A stretch of DNA of 64,000 nt from Nocardia camponoti (GCF_014646135.1 NZ_BMMW01000005.1:147711-211710); one strand, 5' to 3'. Counted from the stretch's first letter, positions 25,601 through 33,776 are shown. Translations and numbers: made by a program. The notes: generated from the sequence alone by a model not told the origin.

Positions 25601-27799
25601 GAACAGCGGCTGCGCCTCTTTGACCGCGCGCGGGGTCAGCATTCCGGTCTTGGGCGTGCCGTCGGCTTTGACCTTGAGTGGCCCGTTCGCGGTGATGTGC
25701 GCACGCAGGTGCTCAGCCAGTCCCAGCAGCGGTGCGAGATCCGACCCGGTCACCGTCACTTCGGCGGTGCCGACCGTCGTGAGAATGCCGTCGACCTCGG
25801 TCAACAGTGCGTCGACCGTTTGCGCCGTCGTCGCCAGGGTGTGAGCTTGTCCGGTGCGAACCGCTTCAGCCGCGTTCCGCGCCCACACCTCATGTCGTCC
25901 GGCAAGTTCGCGCGCGGTCGCGTCGAGGGAACGAACGTCGGCGACGACTCGCTGTCGGATCTGCGGCGCGGTCGCACTGATGTGGGCGAATGCCGCGGTG
26001 TCGCGAAAGGCTTCGTAACGCCGAAGTTGTTCCGCCGCACGGTGTTCCGCATCGACCCAATGCGCGAACTCGTCTACCAAAGGCAAGTCACCTGAACCAA
26101 CGAGTTCGGGCGCGGCCGCCTCCGGGTCGGTGAGCGACGAATCTCGAAGCAACTCAAGCCATTCGCGCAGTTGCGCGGAGTTGGTGGGCGCGAGCTGATC
26201 GGCGATAGGCGCGAGCAACGCCGTCGCCCAATCGAATTGATCACGCCGCGCGCACCATTGCGTGGCAATCGACGCGAGCGAACCCCGATAGTCGCCGCGT
26301 TCGAACACGGTGACATCCCTTTCGCGCAAGCGAAGCAATTCGCTGTAGCGCTCGCGTCGCGCCCTGCGCAGCGCCTCAATACGGGCGTTGGCCGCTTCCT
26401 CGGTCGCCCTTGCCCGGTTGGGGTCGTGTTCACCGGCTTCGTGGTTGAGTCGGCGCACCGACAACTGCAGTTGCTCGCGTTCAGCCTGCGAGTCGCCAAT
26501 GACCGTCACACACAACGGCTTGATTTCCTCGGGCAACCGCTCGCGCACCTCCTGCAGCGCCCGATCGGTATGCGCGGTCACCAGTACCCGCTTGCCTTGG
26601 GCGAGCAAATGCGCGATCAGCGCGGCGGCAGTATGCGTTTTGCCCGTTCCAGGTGGGCCTTGAACGAGCGTGTGGGCGTTGTTGTCGACGTGGTCGAGAA
26701 TTTGCAACTGCCGTGAATTGAGCGGCAGTGGCAGGAATTTGTCGGCCCCGTCGACCACAATCGCGCCGTCGGATTCACGTTCTAACGACGCGGTCTGGTG
26801 ACTGGTATCGACTAGATTGATCATCCCGTCTGGCATGTCGCCCGCAGCACGCAGATTCGTCGCGACGGTGCGCAGCGCGTTCACCATTCCCCGCTGCGAG
26901 CGCTTGCGCAGAATGACCGCGGGCGCGTACCGCGCGAGCGGATGGTCGGCTTTAGTACCGGGCTCAAGTTCGTCGCGGTACTCGGCGTCGGAATTGATGC
27001 AGTTAATGAATCCCCGCACCAGATTGGCGACATCTTCGCGTTCGAAGGGGTCGGTACTGTCGGTGCGCGCCTCATTTTCAGCTCGACGAAGATCAGCGGG
27101 TGCCGCGATGCGACGTGGCTCGACGAAATCCTCCAATTCGGCGGAGAATCCGGTGAAGTTTTCGTCCAACGCGACCGAAAGCGCACCGAATCCGGTGTCG
27201 AATCGCAGTGAAACCGGCACGGTGAGCACGTGCCTGCGGACGCTGCCGCTGTACCGGTCGTGCCAACTGAGCAGCCCGATTCCGAAGACCACCTCGAAGG
27301 TTTCGCGTGCTGCTTCGTAGTTGGTGTACACCTCGTAAAGCTGCTGGTAGAGCGCGACCGCGGCAATTTTCGGACGCGCGACCACACCCCACTCCTGCCA
27401 CCGAGTGAGCCATTCTTTGAACGCGACTTCGATTTCCGGATGGTCGGCAAGCTGCAGCGTCTCGCCGTTGTCACCAATTCGTTCGGCACGCAGTCGCGGC
27501 TGCGCGTTGGGGTCAGCGAGGTTGGCGAACTCCAGCCAATCATCAACGTCGCCGGACGGCATTGGCGCACGGGGCACTTGCGTTTTCTGCACAACCAGAA
27601 ACGGCGTACCCGGTTCGGCCGCCTCATACGCGACTGATGCGTCATCGGGCAGGTTCGCCATCCAGAGCACCGCGCCGTCACGCTCATATTGCGCGAGGTC
27701 ACTCACCGTCCGTACGCGAAGTTGCTGCGCTTGGGCGAGAAAGTCGAACAGCCGACCACCAAGCTCGGCCAATTCGGGTCCGGTGTGGGTTGTGGTCAC
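22628..27799 (-). CDS. Large SF1 (UPF1/COG1112-like) helicase with C-terminal Vsr/MTES_1575-type nuclease and DUF3320-like domains
   Basis: A 1723-aa protein. Residues about 1-350 form an N-terminal region with no clear motif. The SF1 helicase core has Walker A VQGPPGTGKTHT (about 379-390), a DEAS-type Walker B in IVVDEASQAG (about 1060), SAADFQGAERDVIFLS and YNVAVSRAKDQVWLF (about 1298). A restriction-endonuclease-like domain follows (about 1355-1460: LFEQRVYNAL, CDLDIVV, LAVQCDAD, LERCQW). Next comes an acidic linker with repeated DAVAPDAV-like units, then a C-terminal DUF3320-like domain (about 1575-1720). The usual glutamate in AVECDGD appears as Gln here. It overlaps the upstream kinase by four bases. 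A role in nucleic-acid defence is inferred from architecture. Confidence 0.82.
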   Translation of the reverse strand: MTTTHTGPELAELGGRLFDFLAQAQQLRVRTVSDLAQYERDGAVLWMANLPDDASVAYEAAEPGTPFLVVQKTQVPRAPMPSGDVDDWLEFANLADPNAQPRLRAERIGDNGETLQLADHPEIEVAFKEWLTRWQEWGVVARPKIAAVALYQQLYEVYTNYEAARETFEVVFGIGLLSWHDRYSGSVRRHVLTVPVSLRFDTGFGALSVALDENFTGFSAELEDFVEPRRIAAPADLRRAENEARTDSTDPFEREDVANLVRGFINCINSDAEYRDELEPGTKADHPLARYAPAVILRKRSQRGMVNALRTVATNLRAAGDMPDGMINLVDTSHQTASLERESDGAIVVDGADKFLPLPLNSRQLQILDHVDNNAHTLVQGPPGTGKTHTAAALIAHLLAQGKRVLVTAHTDRALQEVRERLPEEIKPLCVTVIGDSQAEREQLQLSVRRLNHEAGEHDPNRARATEEAANARIEALRRARRERYSELLRLRERDVTVFERGDYRGSLASIATQWCARRDQFDWATALLAPIADQLAPTNSAQLREWLELLRDSSLTDPEAAAPELVGSGDLPLVDEFAHWVDAEHRAAEQLRRYEAFRDTAAFAHISATAPQIRQRVVADVRSLDATARELAGRHEVWARNAAEAVRTGQAHTLATTAQTVDALLTEVDGILTTVGTAEVTVTGSDLAPLLGLAEHLRAHITANGPLKVKADGTPKTGMLTPRAVKEAQPLFEQVRVNGRVPTQVEHLTIFLAHSDGHRIARQLDAAWPTHVVAQGDWALRDRVGAHRAARELLGRVLDYGRQLADVSARMRADGFAPPQWSDPADVRTFLDAFDAVAAEESWTEATRELVALTNRLRTWTQDTRATHNLRDLAQAAAARDIAAYREAYERLVELHRLRALYARRASLDATASTVPELAAAVRANPDDISWAERLDSFDDAWQWRAVGTWLTDQRAGAVNEICRELDHIERQLREQAGILAVTRAWNSAVARLTSQARADLQSYSQQSKDIGKGTGKFAERKKADLRKTLADCRPAVPVWVMPIYRVVEQFEIKPEMFDVIVVDEASQAGVGAVFLQYLAPRVVVIGDDKQVSPSAVGMKQDDLNSLGKHLDGVGYVANWTAATRSLFDEAAMRFPSRITLVEHRRCVPEIIGFSNKLCYEPQGVPLVPVRRFGSDRLPPVRTVHVADGVESRPKVNEIEADRIVAQINECLADPAYDGKTFGVISLLGDEQAKAIWQKLVTVIPTEELEARQVHCGSAADFQGAERDVIFLSLVLGPRDSGRSPAQTKTEIEQRYNVAVSRAKDQVWLFHSVSTSDLTSSEDLRFKLLDYFTAVEANTGDADEPSERVSDDVLAAPFESLFEQRVYNALVDRGYRVQAHHTETSCDLDIVVTGRGGQLAVQCDADSWRDADAYRRELDAQRDLERCQWPIHRMREVEFVLDPAGCLGALEEALIAQGIYPIGGDPVEESALDAGSPDVVSLDAVAPDAVESDCAPGEFDGATADDVDLSVLAGFEWERPAVDDPVPVAAEPESDVADEGVLADDDARWVKPAKPSALDAYVAFTETLESPTTAAHATIVEDLCRIVEVEGPVSEARLRAVYVSAAGSRERDNVRRTITRALRAAVGSGRILLDDPLGLGDESVTYRLSAQPVTRVRTLKPRAIDQVPPRELAEVMVGVAARIGWDDEYSLFKAVLVAFGASNLTAKADTALKRVVGLAHMS

Positions 27800-29097
27800 C
27801 GCGATCCTCCCGTGGAAATGCCATTAATTTGGGTCGCGAGGTCGATGACCCGCTTGTCCTGTGTGCCAAAACGGACCGACATTTGTTGATGTAGGCGCTT
27901 GAGGCGATTCAGCGCCGCTTTCGCATTACCAAGGCGCAGTTGGCAAATCGCGAGTCGCTGGTGGCAGTACATCGCTTGTTCGTCATAGGGCCCATTGGCG
28001 GCCGACAACTCATCGCCGACCGTTCGATATAAGTCGGCCGCCGATTCGAAATGGCCAGCGTCGAAGTTTCGGTCCGCTAATTGCAGCCGTTCCACAACCG
28101 TGTCGCCCACCCCTGACCGCACGACCGGAGCAGCGTAGGCGATGTCTATCGGCGACGCGATCAACGTTGCCGCGCTGCGATATCCCGGCACCGACACCGA
28201 CGCTTGGGCGTACATCCGTGCTGGACTTTGTGGTTCGCGCACGTCGCGCAGGTCGTCGAGCGCGCTTACGTGCCGCAGCAAGGTGCGATGGACCGTGTCG
28301 GCATCGGCGGGCCGACGACGCGCGTCTTTGGCGAGCATGTCCGCGAGCAGCGCGCCAACATCGCGCGGCACGTCGGGCCGAATCGTATTGATCTGTGGGG
28401 GAACAACTTCGGTTTGCGCTTTCCACAGCAGGTACGGGGTGCTTCCCGTCATCACCGGCGCGCCACCAAGCAATTCGTAGAGAACGAGGCCGAGCGAGTA
28501 CAAATCGGTCTGTGCGACAACGGGTTCCGCGTTGACCTGCTCGGGAGCCATGTAGGCGGGAGTGCCGAGCGTTTTGCCCGTCGAGGTAATCCGCGTCGCG
28601 TCTTTATCGAGTAAAACGGCAAGGCCGAAGTCGAGCACCTTGACAGTTCCGTCCGGGCACATCATCACGTTCGACGGTTTGAGGTCGCGGTGATAAACCG
28701 ACTGCCGGTGCGCGGCGGCGAGCACGGCGGCGATCTGCGCGCCAATCGAAGCGACAACGCCGACGGGCAGTTGGCTCGGGTATTCGGCGAGCCGGTCGAG
28801 CGTGACGCCCTGAATGAGTTCCATGACGAGGTAGGGCCGTTCTGGCGTCCCCGGCTCAATGCCAGCGTCGTGAATCGTGGGCAGCCCAGGGTGAATCAGT
28901 CGCGCCATCAGCCGGGCTTCGCGCAGGAATCGCCGGGTCCACTCCGGGTCGGGATCGAGGTCTGCTCTGGTGAGTTTCACCGCGACTGGCCGGTCGAGAT
29001 TACGGTCGTAACCAGCGAAGACCTGACCCATTCCGCCTGCGCCGATCTGCTCGGTCAGCTCATACCGACCGCCGACGGTGTGCGGTTGCCGCGCCAA
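27796..29097 (-). CDS. Serine/threonine protein kinase with C-terminal TPR-like region
   Basis: A 433-aa soluble Hanks-type kinase. The Gly loop is IGAGGMGQV and the ATP lysine is in VAVKLT (about residues 35-40). The catalytic loop is YHRDLKPSNVMM (about 139), followed by VLDFGLA and GTPAYMAPEQ; all key residues are intact. After the kinase domain comes a linker, then a helical C-terminal region (about 330-425) with TPR-like character: FDAGHFESAADLYRTVGDEL, AICQLRLGNAKAAL. No transmembrane segment, so it is cytoplasmic. TTG 29097 was chosen because GAAGGGG lies just upstream and it matches the N terminus of the paralogue at 36161-37576. Its stop overlaps the helicase ATG, so both act together. 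Confidence 0.88.
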   Translation of the reverse strand: MARQPHTVGGRYELTEQIGAGGMGQVFAGYDRNLDRPVAVKLTRADLDPDPEWTRRFLREARLMARLIHPGLPTIHDAGIEPGTPERPYLVMELIQGVTLDRLAEYPSQLPVGVVASIGAQIAAVLAAAHRQSVYHRDLKPSNVMMCPDGTVKVLDFGLAVLLDKDATRITSTGKTLGTPAYMAPEQVNAEPVVAQTDLYSLGLVLYELLGGAPVMTGSTPYLLWKAQTEVVPPQINTIRPDVPRDVGALLADMLAKDARRRPADADTVHRTLLRHVSALDDLRDVREPQSPARMYAQASVSVPGYRSAATLIASPIDIAYAAPVVRSGVGDTVVERLQLADRNFDAGHFESAADLYRTVGDELSAANGPYDEQAMYCHQRLAICQLRLGNAKAALNRLKRLHQQMSVRFGTQDKRVIDLATQINGISTGGSR

Positions 29098-29184
29098 GTT
29101 CGCCCCTTCAATCCCGAGTTCGGATCATCAAAATACCGGATGGAATCGACGACGCGCGCGGTCAGTGGGGCGAACGGATTACCC

Positions 29185-29200
29185 ACTCGCTCAAGCGAGT
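29185..29200. promoter_or_regulatory. Palindrome in the divergent kinase/GTPase promoter region
   Basis: ACTCGCT-CA-AGCGAGT, a perfect 7-bp inverted repeat with a 2-base centre. It lies 88 bp before the kinase start and about 23 bp upstream of the predicted -35 box of the GTPase-like gene, so it could be an operator controlling both genes. Confidence 0.45.
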
Positions 29201-29222
29201 AAACACCCAGCATTTCTAGCGT

Positions 29223-29251
29223 TTGACGTAGTTTTCACTTGGCTCTACTGT
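29223..29251 (+). promoter_or_regulatory. Predicted sigma70-type promoter of the GTPase-like gene
   Basis: TTGACG at 29223-29228, 17-base spacer, TACTGT at 29246-29251. Transcription would begin near 29258, giving a leader of about 50 bases to ATG 29309. The local sequence is richer in T than its surroundings. Confidence 0.6.
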
Positions 29252-29308
29252 TTTTCGCGGTGCTGGACAGGCCAGTTGCCCGATAACCAACCAGATAGGT
29301 GCGAGCCG

Positions 29309-31309
29309 ATGACCAACGGGGGCGTAGACCTGTCCAAGACGGACTCTTTGGCGCTGCGCGAGCGGGCAATTCCGCTCCCTGGTCGCGACCAGGGTTATCG
29401 TCGCGTCCTGCTGCTTGGCACGACAGGAGCGGGCAAAACCACCGTCGTCCGCCAGTTGCTCGGCACCAACCCCCGCACCGAGAAATTCCCGTCGACATCA
29501 ACGGCGAAGACGACCGTCGCCGACATGGAAGTCATCATTAGCGACGGCCCGGAGTTTCAGGCTGTTGTCACCTTCGCCGCCCAAGACGTGATCGAAGGTC
29601 ACCTGCAGGAGAATGTGGTCGAAGCCGCCCTTGCCGCGTTCGCTGGCAAAGATGACGCGGTTGTTGGCCGCAAACTGCTCGATCACGTGAATCAGCGGTT
29701 CCGATTTAGCTACGCGCTCGGTCGAATTCAGGCCGCGTCCGCCGACGACCTTATCGATGACGATGAGGATGACGACGATGACGACGACCTCGATCCCGAC
29801 GATTTCGGCGATATCGACGAGGCGGAGACGGCCCGCGTCCTCAAATCCGCGATTCAGTCGGTGCGACTGCTCGCTGAGGAGTATGCCATCGAATGTGGTT
29901 TAGATCGTCCCGCCGACGAAGTCACGAAATACGTTGAGCGCAACGCTGATAGCGATTTGCCTGGCCGGTCGCGTTTCGTCGACATCGTCGACAAGCTCAT
30001 GGCCGAACTCATGCACCGGTTCGATGTGCTCGATATCGGTGAGTTGCGCAGTGACGCTGACGGTTGGCCGATCACGTGGACGCTCACCAGCACCGATCGC
30101 GCCGAATTCCTCACGACGGTGACCCGATTTACCGGCAACAACGCGAAACTGTTTGGGCGCCTGCTGACTCCGCTGGTAAGCGCGGTTCGGGTGAGCGGAC
30201 CGTTTGTCGCGAAGTGGGCGGCCACGCAGCCGCGACTGGTCCTTATCGACGGCGAAGGGTTGGGGCACGCGAAGTCGCAGGCGTCGCCGTTGTCGACCCG
30301 TATTTCACGGCAGCTTGACGTAGTTGACGCGGTGCTGCTCGTCGACAATGCGCAACAACCAATGCAGGCCGCCGCCGCTGCGGCGCTGAAAAGCGTTGCC
30401 ATTACCGGGCATTCCGCCAAGTTGCATTTCCTTTTCACGCACTTCGACCAGGTCAAGGGCGATAACCTCGACACTTTCTCGGAGCGCGAAGAGCATGTGC
30501 GCCAGTCGCTGCACAACGTCTTGAGTCAGTTGCGCGCCGAGGGTCGTCATCAGAATCCGGCGCTGGAGTCGGCGGAACGGGTGCTACAAAAGCGCCTCGA
30601 ACACGCGGCGTTCTTTGTTGGCGGCATGCACAAGCAGCTCAAGGCTAACAACGCTGGCAAGCGCACGATTGACGAACTCAACAATCTCCTCGCGCTGATC
30701 GCTGATCCTGAGATTGCGGACCGAGCTGGCGAGTCGCGCCCGGTATATCGCAAAGAGGTGCTGTTTCAAGGGATTACCGCGGCGATTAACGAGTTTCGCA
30801 ATAAGTGGCAGGCGGTGTTGAAACTGCGCACGGACGCGTCGATTCTTCCTGAGCACGGCAGTCGAATTCGCGCACTCACGCGGCGCGTCGCCAACCGCTG
30901 GAATGACTACGAATACGACAGCCTCAAGCCAGTCGCCGAACTACGTGAGTCGTTGAATGAGGAGATCTGGAATGTAGTGCAGGAACCCGACCGTTGGCTC
31001 GGCCCGCGCCCGTCCGACGAGGAACGTCAGGCGCTGATCGACACCTTCTTGATCCCGGTCACCGCTGGCCTCACCGAATTGGTGAACCAGCGCATCGTCG
31101 AGCAGCCGCACGCGGAATGGGTTGAGGCATACGCCCTTTCGGGCAACGGCTCGGTCGCGCGCCGGGCCACCCACCTTGACGCGCGGATACTGGACCGAGG
31201 TGCACCGCGCCCGGTCGCCGGACAGTCCATCGCGGGCAACGCGCTACTGGCGGCAGTCGCCGAGATCGTTGAGAAGGCCGCCGCCGAAGCAGGCGTCGTC
31301 TTCGAATAA
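29309..31309 (+). CDS. P-loop GTPase-like protein with acidic run
   Basis: A 666-aa protein with a P-loop LLGTTGAGKTTVVRQLLG (about residues 35-52). A switch-like threonine region follows (STSTAKTTVAD). An almost pure Asp/Glu stretch lies at about residues 148-172. A DxxG-like LIDGEGLGHA comes at about 312. FTHFDQV at about 375 sits where the base-specificity motif [NT]KxD of GTPases would be. The C-terminal half is helical. This spacing resembles dynamin-like or GTPase-domain conflict proteins, but the large insert between P-loop and DxxG is unusual. No transmembrane helix. ATG 29309 is preceded by AGGTG; the frame is open further upstream without family content. It is divergent from the kinase-helicase operon. 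Confidence 0.7.
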   Translation: MTNGGVDLSKTDSLALRERAIPLPGRDQGYRRVLLLGTTGAGKTTVVRQLLGTNPRTEKFPSTSTAKTTVADMEVIISDGPEFQAVVTFAAQDVIEGHLQENVVEAALAAFAGKDDAVVGRKLLDHVNQRFRFSYALGRIQAASADDLIDDDEDDDDDDDLDPDDFGDIDEAETARVLKSAIQSVRLLAEEYAIECGLDRPADEVTKYVERNADSDLPGRSRFVDIVDKLMAELMHRFDVLDIGELRSDADGWPITWTLTSTDRAEFLTTVTRFTGNNAKLFGRLLTPLVSAVRVSGPFVAKWAATQPRLVLIDGEGLGHAKSQASPLSTRISRQLDVVDAVLLVDNAQQPMQAAAAAALKSVAITGHSAKLHFLFTHFDQVKGDNLDTFSEREEHVRQSLHNVLSQLRAEGRHQNPALESAERVLQKRLEHAAFFVGGMHKQLKANNAGKRTIDELNNLLALIADPEIADRAGESRPVYRKEVLFQGITAAINEFRNKWQAVLKLRTDASILPEHGSRIRALTRRVANRWNDYEYDSLKPVAELRESLNEEIWNVVQEPDRWLGPRPSDEERQALIDTFLIPVTAGLTELVNQRIVEQPHAEWVEAYALSGNGSVARRATHLDARILDRGAPRPVAGQSIAGNALLAAVAEIVEKAAAEAGVVFE

Positions 31310-31324
31310 ATCCGTCAACTGCCG

Positions 31325-31864
31325 TTGCATCGTTTGACATTGTTTTCACCGCAACTTCCGCCGCCTCCTCCGGTCAAAAAGCCCACGTCAAAGCCGATTG
31401 TTATCGCACTCGCCGCAGTCGGCGGCCTGTGCACACTCGGCATCGTCTTGTCGGTGATCGGCGCGGCGATCGGGTCGAGCGACGGCGCCACTGCCGCGGT
31501 GAAACCGCAGACCACCGTCGCCGCCCCCGGAAACACGGTGGCGCGCACCACCACTCAAACTCCGACCTACGACGTTCCCTCGGTGACAAACCTTTCGCCC
31601 GAAGTCACCATCACCGAGAAGAAGTGCTACGGCTCGGCTGGCTGCAACTTCGAATACGAATTGCGGTTGACCACAACGGGTTCCCCAACCTTCGCCCCGG
31701 GCAAGCGCTACCGCGTGACCGTCGCTCTCGACGAGGGCACCAGTTGGGAACGGATTCACTCGATCACCCTGTCGGGCACCAAGGCCGACGTGATCACGAG
31801 CCTGGTCAGCAGCCGCTCAACCTCGGACCCCGTCCCGGTGATCAAGTCGGTCACCCCGCTATAG
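31325..31864 (+). CDS. Single-pass membrane protein with short Pro-rich N terminus and extracytoplasmic domain
   Basis: A 179-aa protein if TTG 31325 is the start; TTG 31334 or 31340 are alternatives, and no Shine-Dalgarno is evident. The N terminus PQLPPPPPVKKPTSKP is followed by one transmembrane helix (VIALAAVGGLCTLGIVLSVIG, about residues 25-45). A Thr-rich linker comes next, then an outside domain with a cysteine pair (KKCYGSAGCNFEYELRL) and a predicted beta-rich fold. This layout is common in actinobacterial cell-surface proteins. It begins 15 bp after the GTPase-like gene and could share its transcript. A frameshifted or longer N terminus cannot be excluded. Function unknown. Confidence 0.55.
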   Translation: MHRLTLFSPQLPPPPPVKKPTSKPIVIALAAVGGLCTLGIVLSVIGAAIGSSDGATAAVKPQTTVAAPGNTVARTTTQTPTYDVPSVTNLSPEVTITEKKCYGSAGCNFEYELRLTTTGSPTFAPGKRYRVTVALDEGTSWERIHSITLSGTKADVITSLVSSRSTSDPVPVIKSVTPL

Positions 31865-31940
31865 CGGTCGGCAAGTACCCGCCCGGCAAACTAATAGCGA
31901 AGGCGCACAACGTCATTCGCCGAGCGAAATCCTCTGCCGG

Positions 31941-32615
31941 GTGTCAAGATCAAATTCGGTTTCGTTCCCTCCCGGAGTAGCGCGTGACATCACCGAAGTT
32001 CTAGCCGCGCTCGAAAAGCGAGGAATTCGCACCGAACCCAGCACGCTGTATCTCGTGTGCGCGGAGTACTCAACGGCGGTCTTCGACAACAGCTCGCAGA
32101 CGTGGCGGCTGCCAGGATCGGTGACGCTAGCAAAGGTGCAGCGTCCCGAGCGTCGCGAAGCGGATCGCGTACTAAAAGAGCGAGGCCCGCGCACGAGTGA
32201 ACCCAATCGGGAGGAATTGCGGCAGCTGCGTGCGTCGATCCTTGATATTGCGCCACTGAGCAATTCGCCGGTGTTCGAGCTGACCGCGCCCAAACTGGGC
32301 ATCGCCGCTTCCGCGCGAATCGTCGATGGCGAGTTCACCGTGCTCGCGGATTCGAGTGCGCGCCAAAAGTGGGCTGGCGAACCTTTGCACGCGTACTCCA
32401 ACCTGCGCGCCCAGTTGGAAGAAGACGGCACCATCGTCGCAGGCACGGAAACCGCCCGCTTCACCCGCAACTATGCGTTCAGGGCGCCGAGCGCGGCGGC
32501 GGCCGTGGTACTCGGCCGCGCCGCGAACGGCCGAACCGATTGGGTGGTTGAGGGAACATCGACGACGTATGCGCAGTGGGAAAGTGAGTTGGTCCCGTCG
32601 GGTGGGAACTCCTAG
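31941..32615 (+). CDS. DUF4357-domain protein
   Basis: A 224-aa protein. The C-terminal part (about residues 125-215) matches DUF4357: GEFTVLADSSARQKW, YSNLRAQLEEDGTIV, NYAFRAPSAAAAVVLGRAANGRTDWVVE followed by TYAQWE. DUF4357 is often joined to GIY-YIG nuclease domains or found in restriction-type proteins. Here the N-terminal ~120 residues show no GIY-YIG motif, so it is either a stand-alone form or a truncated relative. GTG 31941 was taken as start, but the Shine-Dalgarno is weak. It follows the membrane protein on the same strand by 76 bp. Its presence fits a defence-type neighbourhood. Confidence 0.65.
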   Translation: MSRSNSVSFPPGVARDITEVLAALEKRGIRTEPSTLYLVCAEYSTAVFDNSSQTWRLPGSVTLAKVQRPERREADRVLKERGPRTSEPNREELRQLRASILDIAPLSNSPVFELTAPKLGIAASARIVDGEFTVLADSSARQKWAGEPLHAYSNLRAQLEEDGTIVAGTETARFTRNYAFRAPSAAAAVVLGRAANGRTDWVVEGTSTTYAQWESELVPSGGNS

Positions 32616-32703
32616 CCATGATCACCACGCTTCTGTGGCGGCATCGCCCGAGTAGCTTCCGCCACCAGAGCGTTCTCGCCGATGTCGACAGGAGGGTGCG
32701 GGT

Positions 32704-33144
32704 ATGAGTCTCGGCAGACGGCACGCAATGTGGCTGGTCGCGCTGCTCGCAACGGCTGCTTGCGCCACCGACCCTGCCGGTTCGCCAGAAGTCCGCCACG
32801 ACCTCGCCCCTTTGATAAAACGCTATCCCCAACTAGGGACCCCCGATTCGGCGACATGGATGGCGTGGGACAACGGCGACGGCCGCACCGTCGGCCTGAC
32901 CACCACCTGGATCCAGGCAGTAATAACCCTGCGCGAGGAAACGGCAGCCGCTTTGAGGTCAGCGCACGCATTAGCCCCGACGCAGCCGTACGAAATGAAG
33001 CCGGAAATCCGCGAGGCGACCCCGCCAGGAACCTACCTTTCCGCCCCGACCCTCAACGCAGCCTTCAGCACCCTGGGCTGGCCATCAGCAGCATTCTTAT
33101 CCGCCGACACCCCAGCATTGATAGTCCTGACCGTCTCCAGTTAG
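32704..33144 (+). CDS. Putative lipoprotein
   Basis: A 146-aa exported protein. The N terminus is basic (SLGRRH) with hydrophobic core MWLVALLATAAC. The cysteine at about residue 20 follows A-A, a lipobox-like end (TAAC; Thr at -3 is less usual). The mature part has no recognised domain; it contains TTTWIQAVITLREETAAALRSA, probably helical, and a Pro-rich stretch. An AGGAGGGTGCGGGT segment lies directly before the ATG at 32704, giving a good ribosome site. A 17-bp inverted repeat lies just past its stop. It may be attached to the outer face of the membrane; function unknown. Confidence 0.6.
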   Translation: MSLGRRHAMWLVALLATAACATDPAGSPEVRHDLAPLIKRYPQLGTPDSATWMAWDNGDGRTVGLTTTWIQAVITLREETAAALRSAHALAPTQPYEMKPEIREATPPGTYLSAPTLNAAFSTLGWPSAAFLSADTPALIVLTVSS

Positions 33145-33152
33145 CTTCCCCG

Positions 33153-33223
33153 ACCAAGATCACCAGGCTATGAGGTAAACATCGCGCGAGAAGAAAAATC
33201 CCTGAGAGCCTGTTGATCTTGGT
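33153..33223. repeat. 17-bp inverted repeat with 37-base centre
   Basis: Left arm 33153-33169 and right arm 33207-33223 pair with one mismatch (ACCAAGATCACCAGGCT versus AGCCTGTTGATCTTGGT). The A-rich centre includes GAAGAAAAA. It lies between the convergent lipoprotein and NUDIX genes, so it may work as a long-loop terminator, or be a tiny element bounded by inverted repeats. Confidence 0.65.
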
Positions 33224-33302
33224 TCCCCGCACCGCCCCCGCCCTTCAACTGCGACCCAGCGATCTGGGCAGACACCATCCTTGTCGCCTCCAACCGCTGC
33301 CT

Positions 33303-33776
33303 CTACCCCAAGTACGGCTTCTCAGCCCCCTGAACGAACCGCTCAATCCGACGAATCACGCTCGGGTGCACAGGGATTCGCGCAAACTCCGCTATCTCCA
33401 CGAACCGCACTTCCGTCGACTCATCACTGACCGTAATCTCCCCACCAGTTACCCGCGCCAAGTATGTCACCGCGAACTCCTGCCGCACCTCCCCATCGCT
33501 ATACGCGATCACATGTCCAGGATCGGTGTAAATACCGAGCAGCCCAGTGATTTCGACGTCCAACCCAGTTTCTTCACGCGTCTCCCGGACCGCGCACTCG
33601 GCGAGCGTCTCGCCAATTTCCATCGCTCCCCCCGGCAGCGACCAATTACCCGAATCCCGTCGCCGCTGCATCAAAATCCGGCCCTCCGCGTCAGCCACCA
33701 ATGCCGATGCTCCCGGAACCAGACTGTTCGCCTTCGGCGCCGCTGGGTCGTTGTAGTGGTCACGCCTGGTCGACAT
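33303..33776 (-). CDS. NUDIX hydrolase
   Basis: A 157-aa pyrophosphohydrolase. The NUDIX box is complete: GGAMEIGETLAECAVRETRE followed by ETGLDV (about residues 48-73), with the REx2E metal-binding glutamates. The flanking strands ILMQRRRDSGNWSLPGG and YLARVTGGEITVSDESTEVRFVEI match the MutT/ADP-ribose-pyrophosphatase-like class. Substrate (nucleoside diphosphate-X, damaged nucleotide or other) cannot be told. ATG 33776 is preceded by AAAGGAAG, a good ribosome site; the frame extends to 33890 without family content. It is convergent with the lipoprotein gene, separated by the inverted repeat. Confidence 0.9.
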   Translation of the reverse strand: MSTRRDHYNDPAAPKANSLVPGASALVADAEGRILMQRRRDSGNWSLPGGAMEIGETLAECAVRETREETGLDVEITGLLGIYTDPGHVIAYSDGEVRQEFAVTYLARVTGGEITVSDESTEVRFVEIAEFARIPVHPSVIRRIERFVQGAEKPYLG

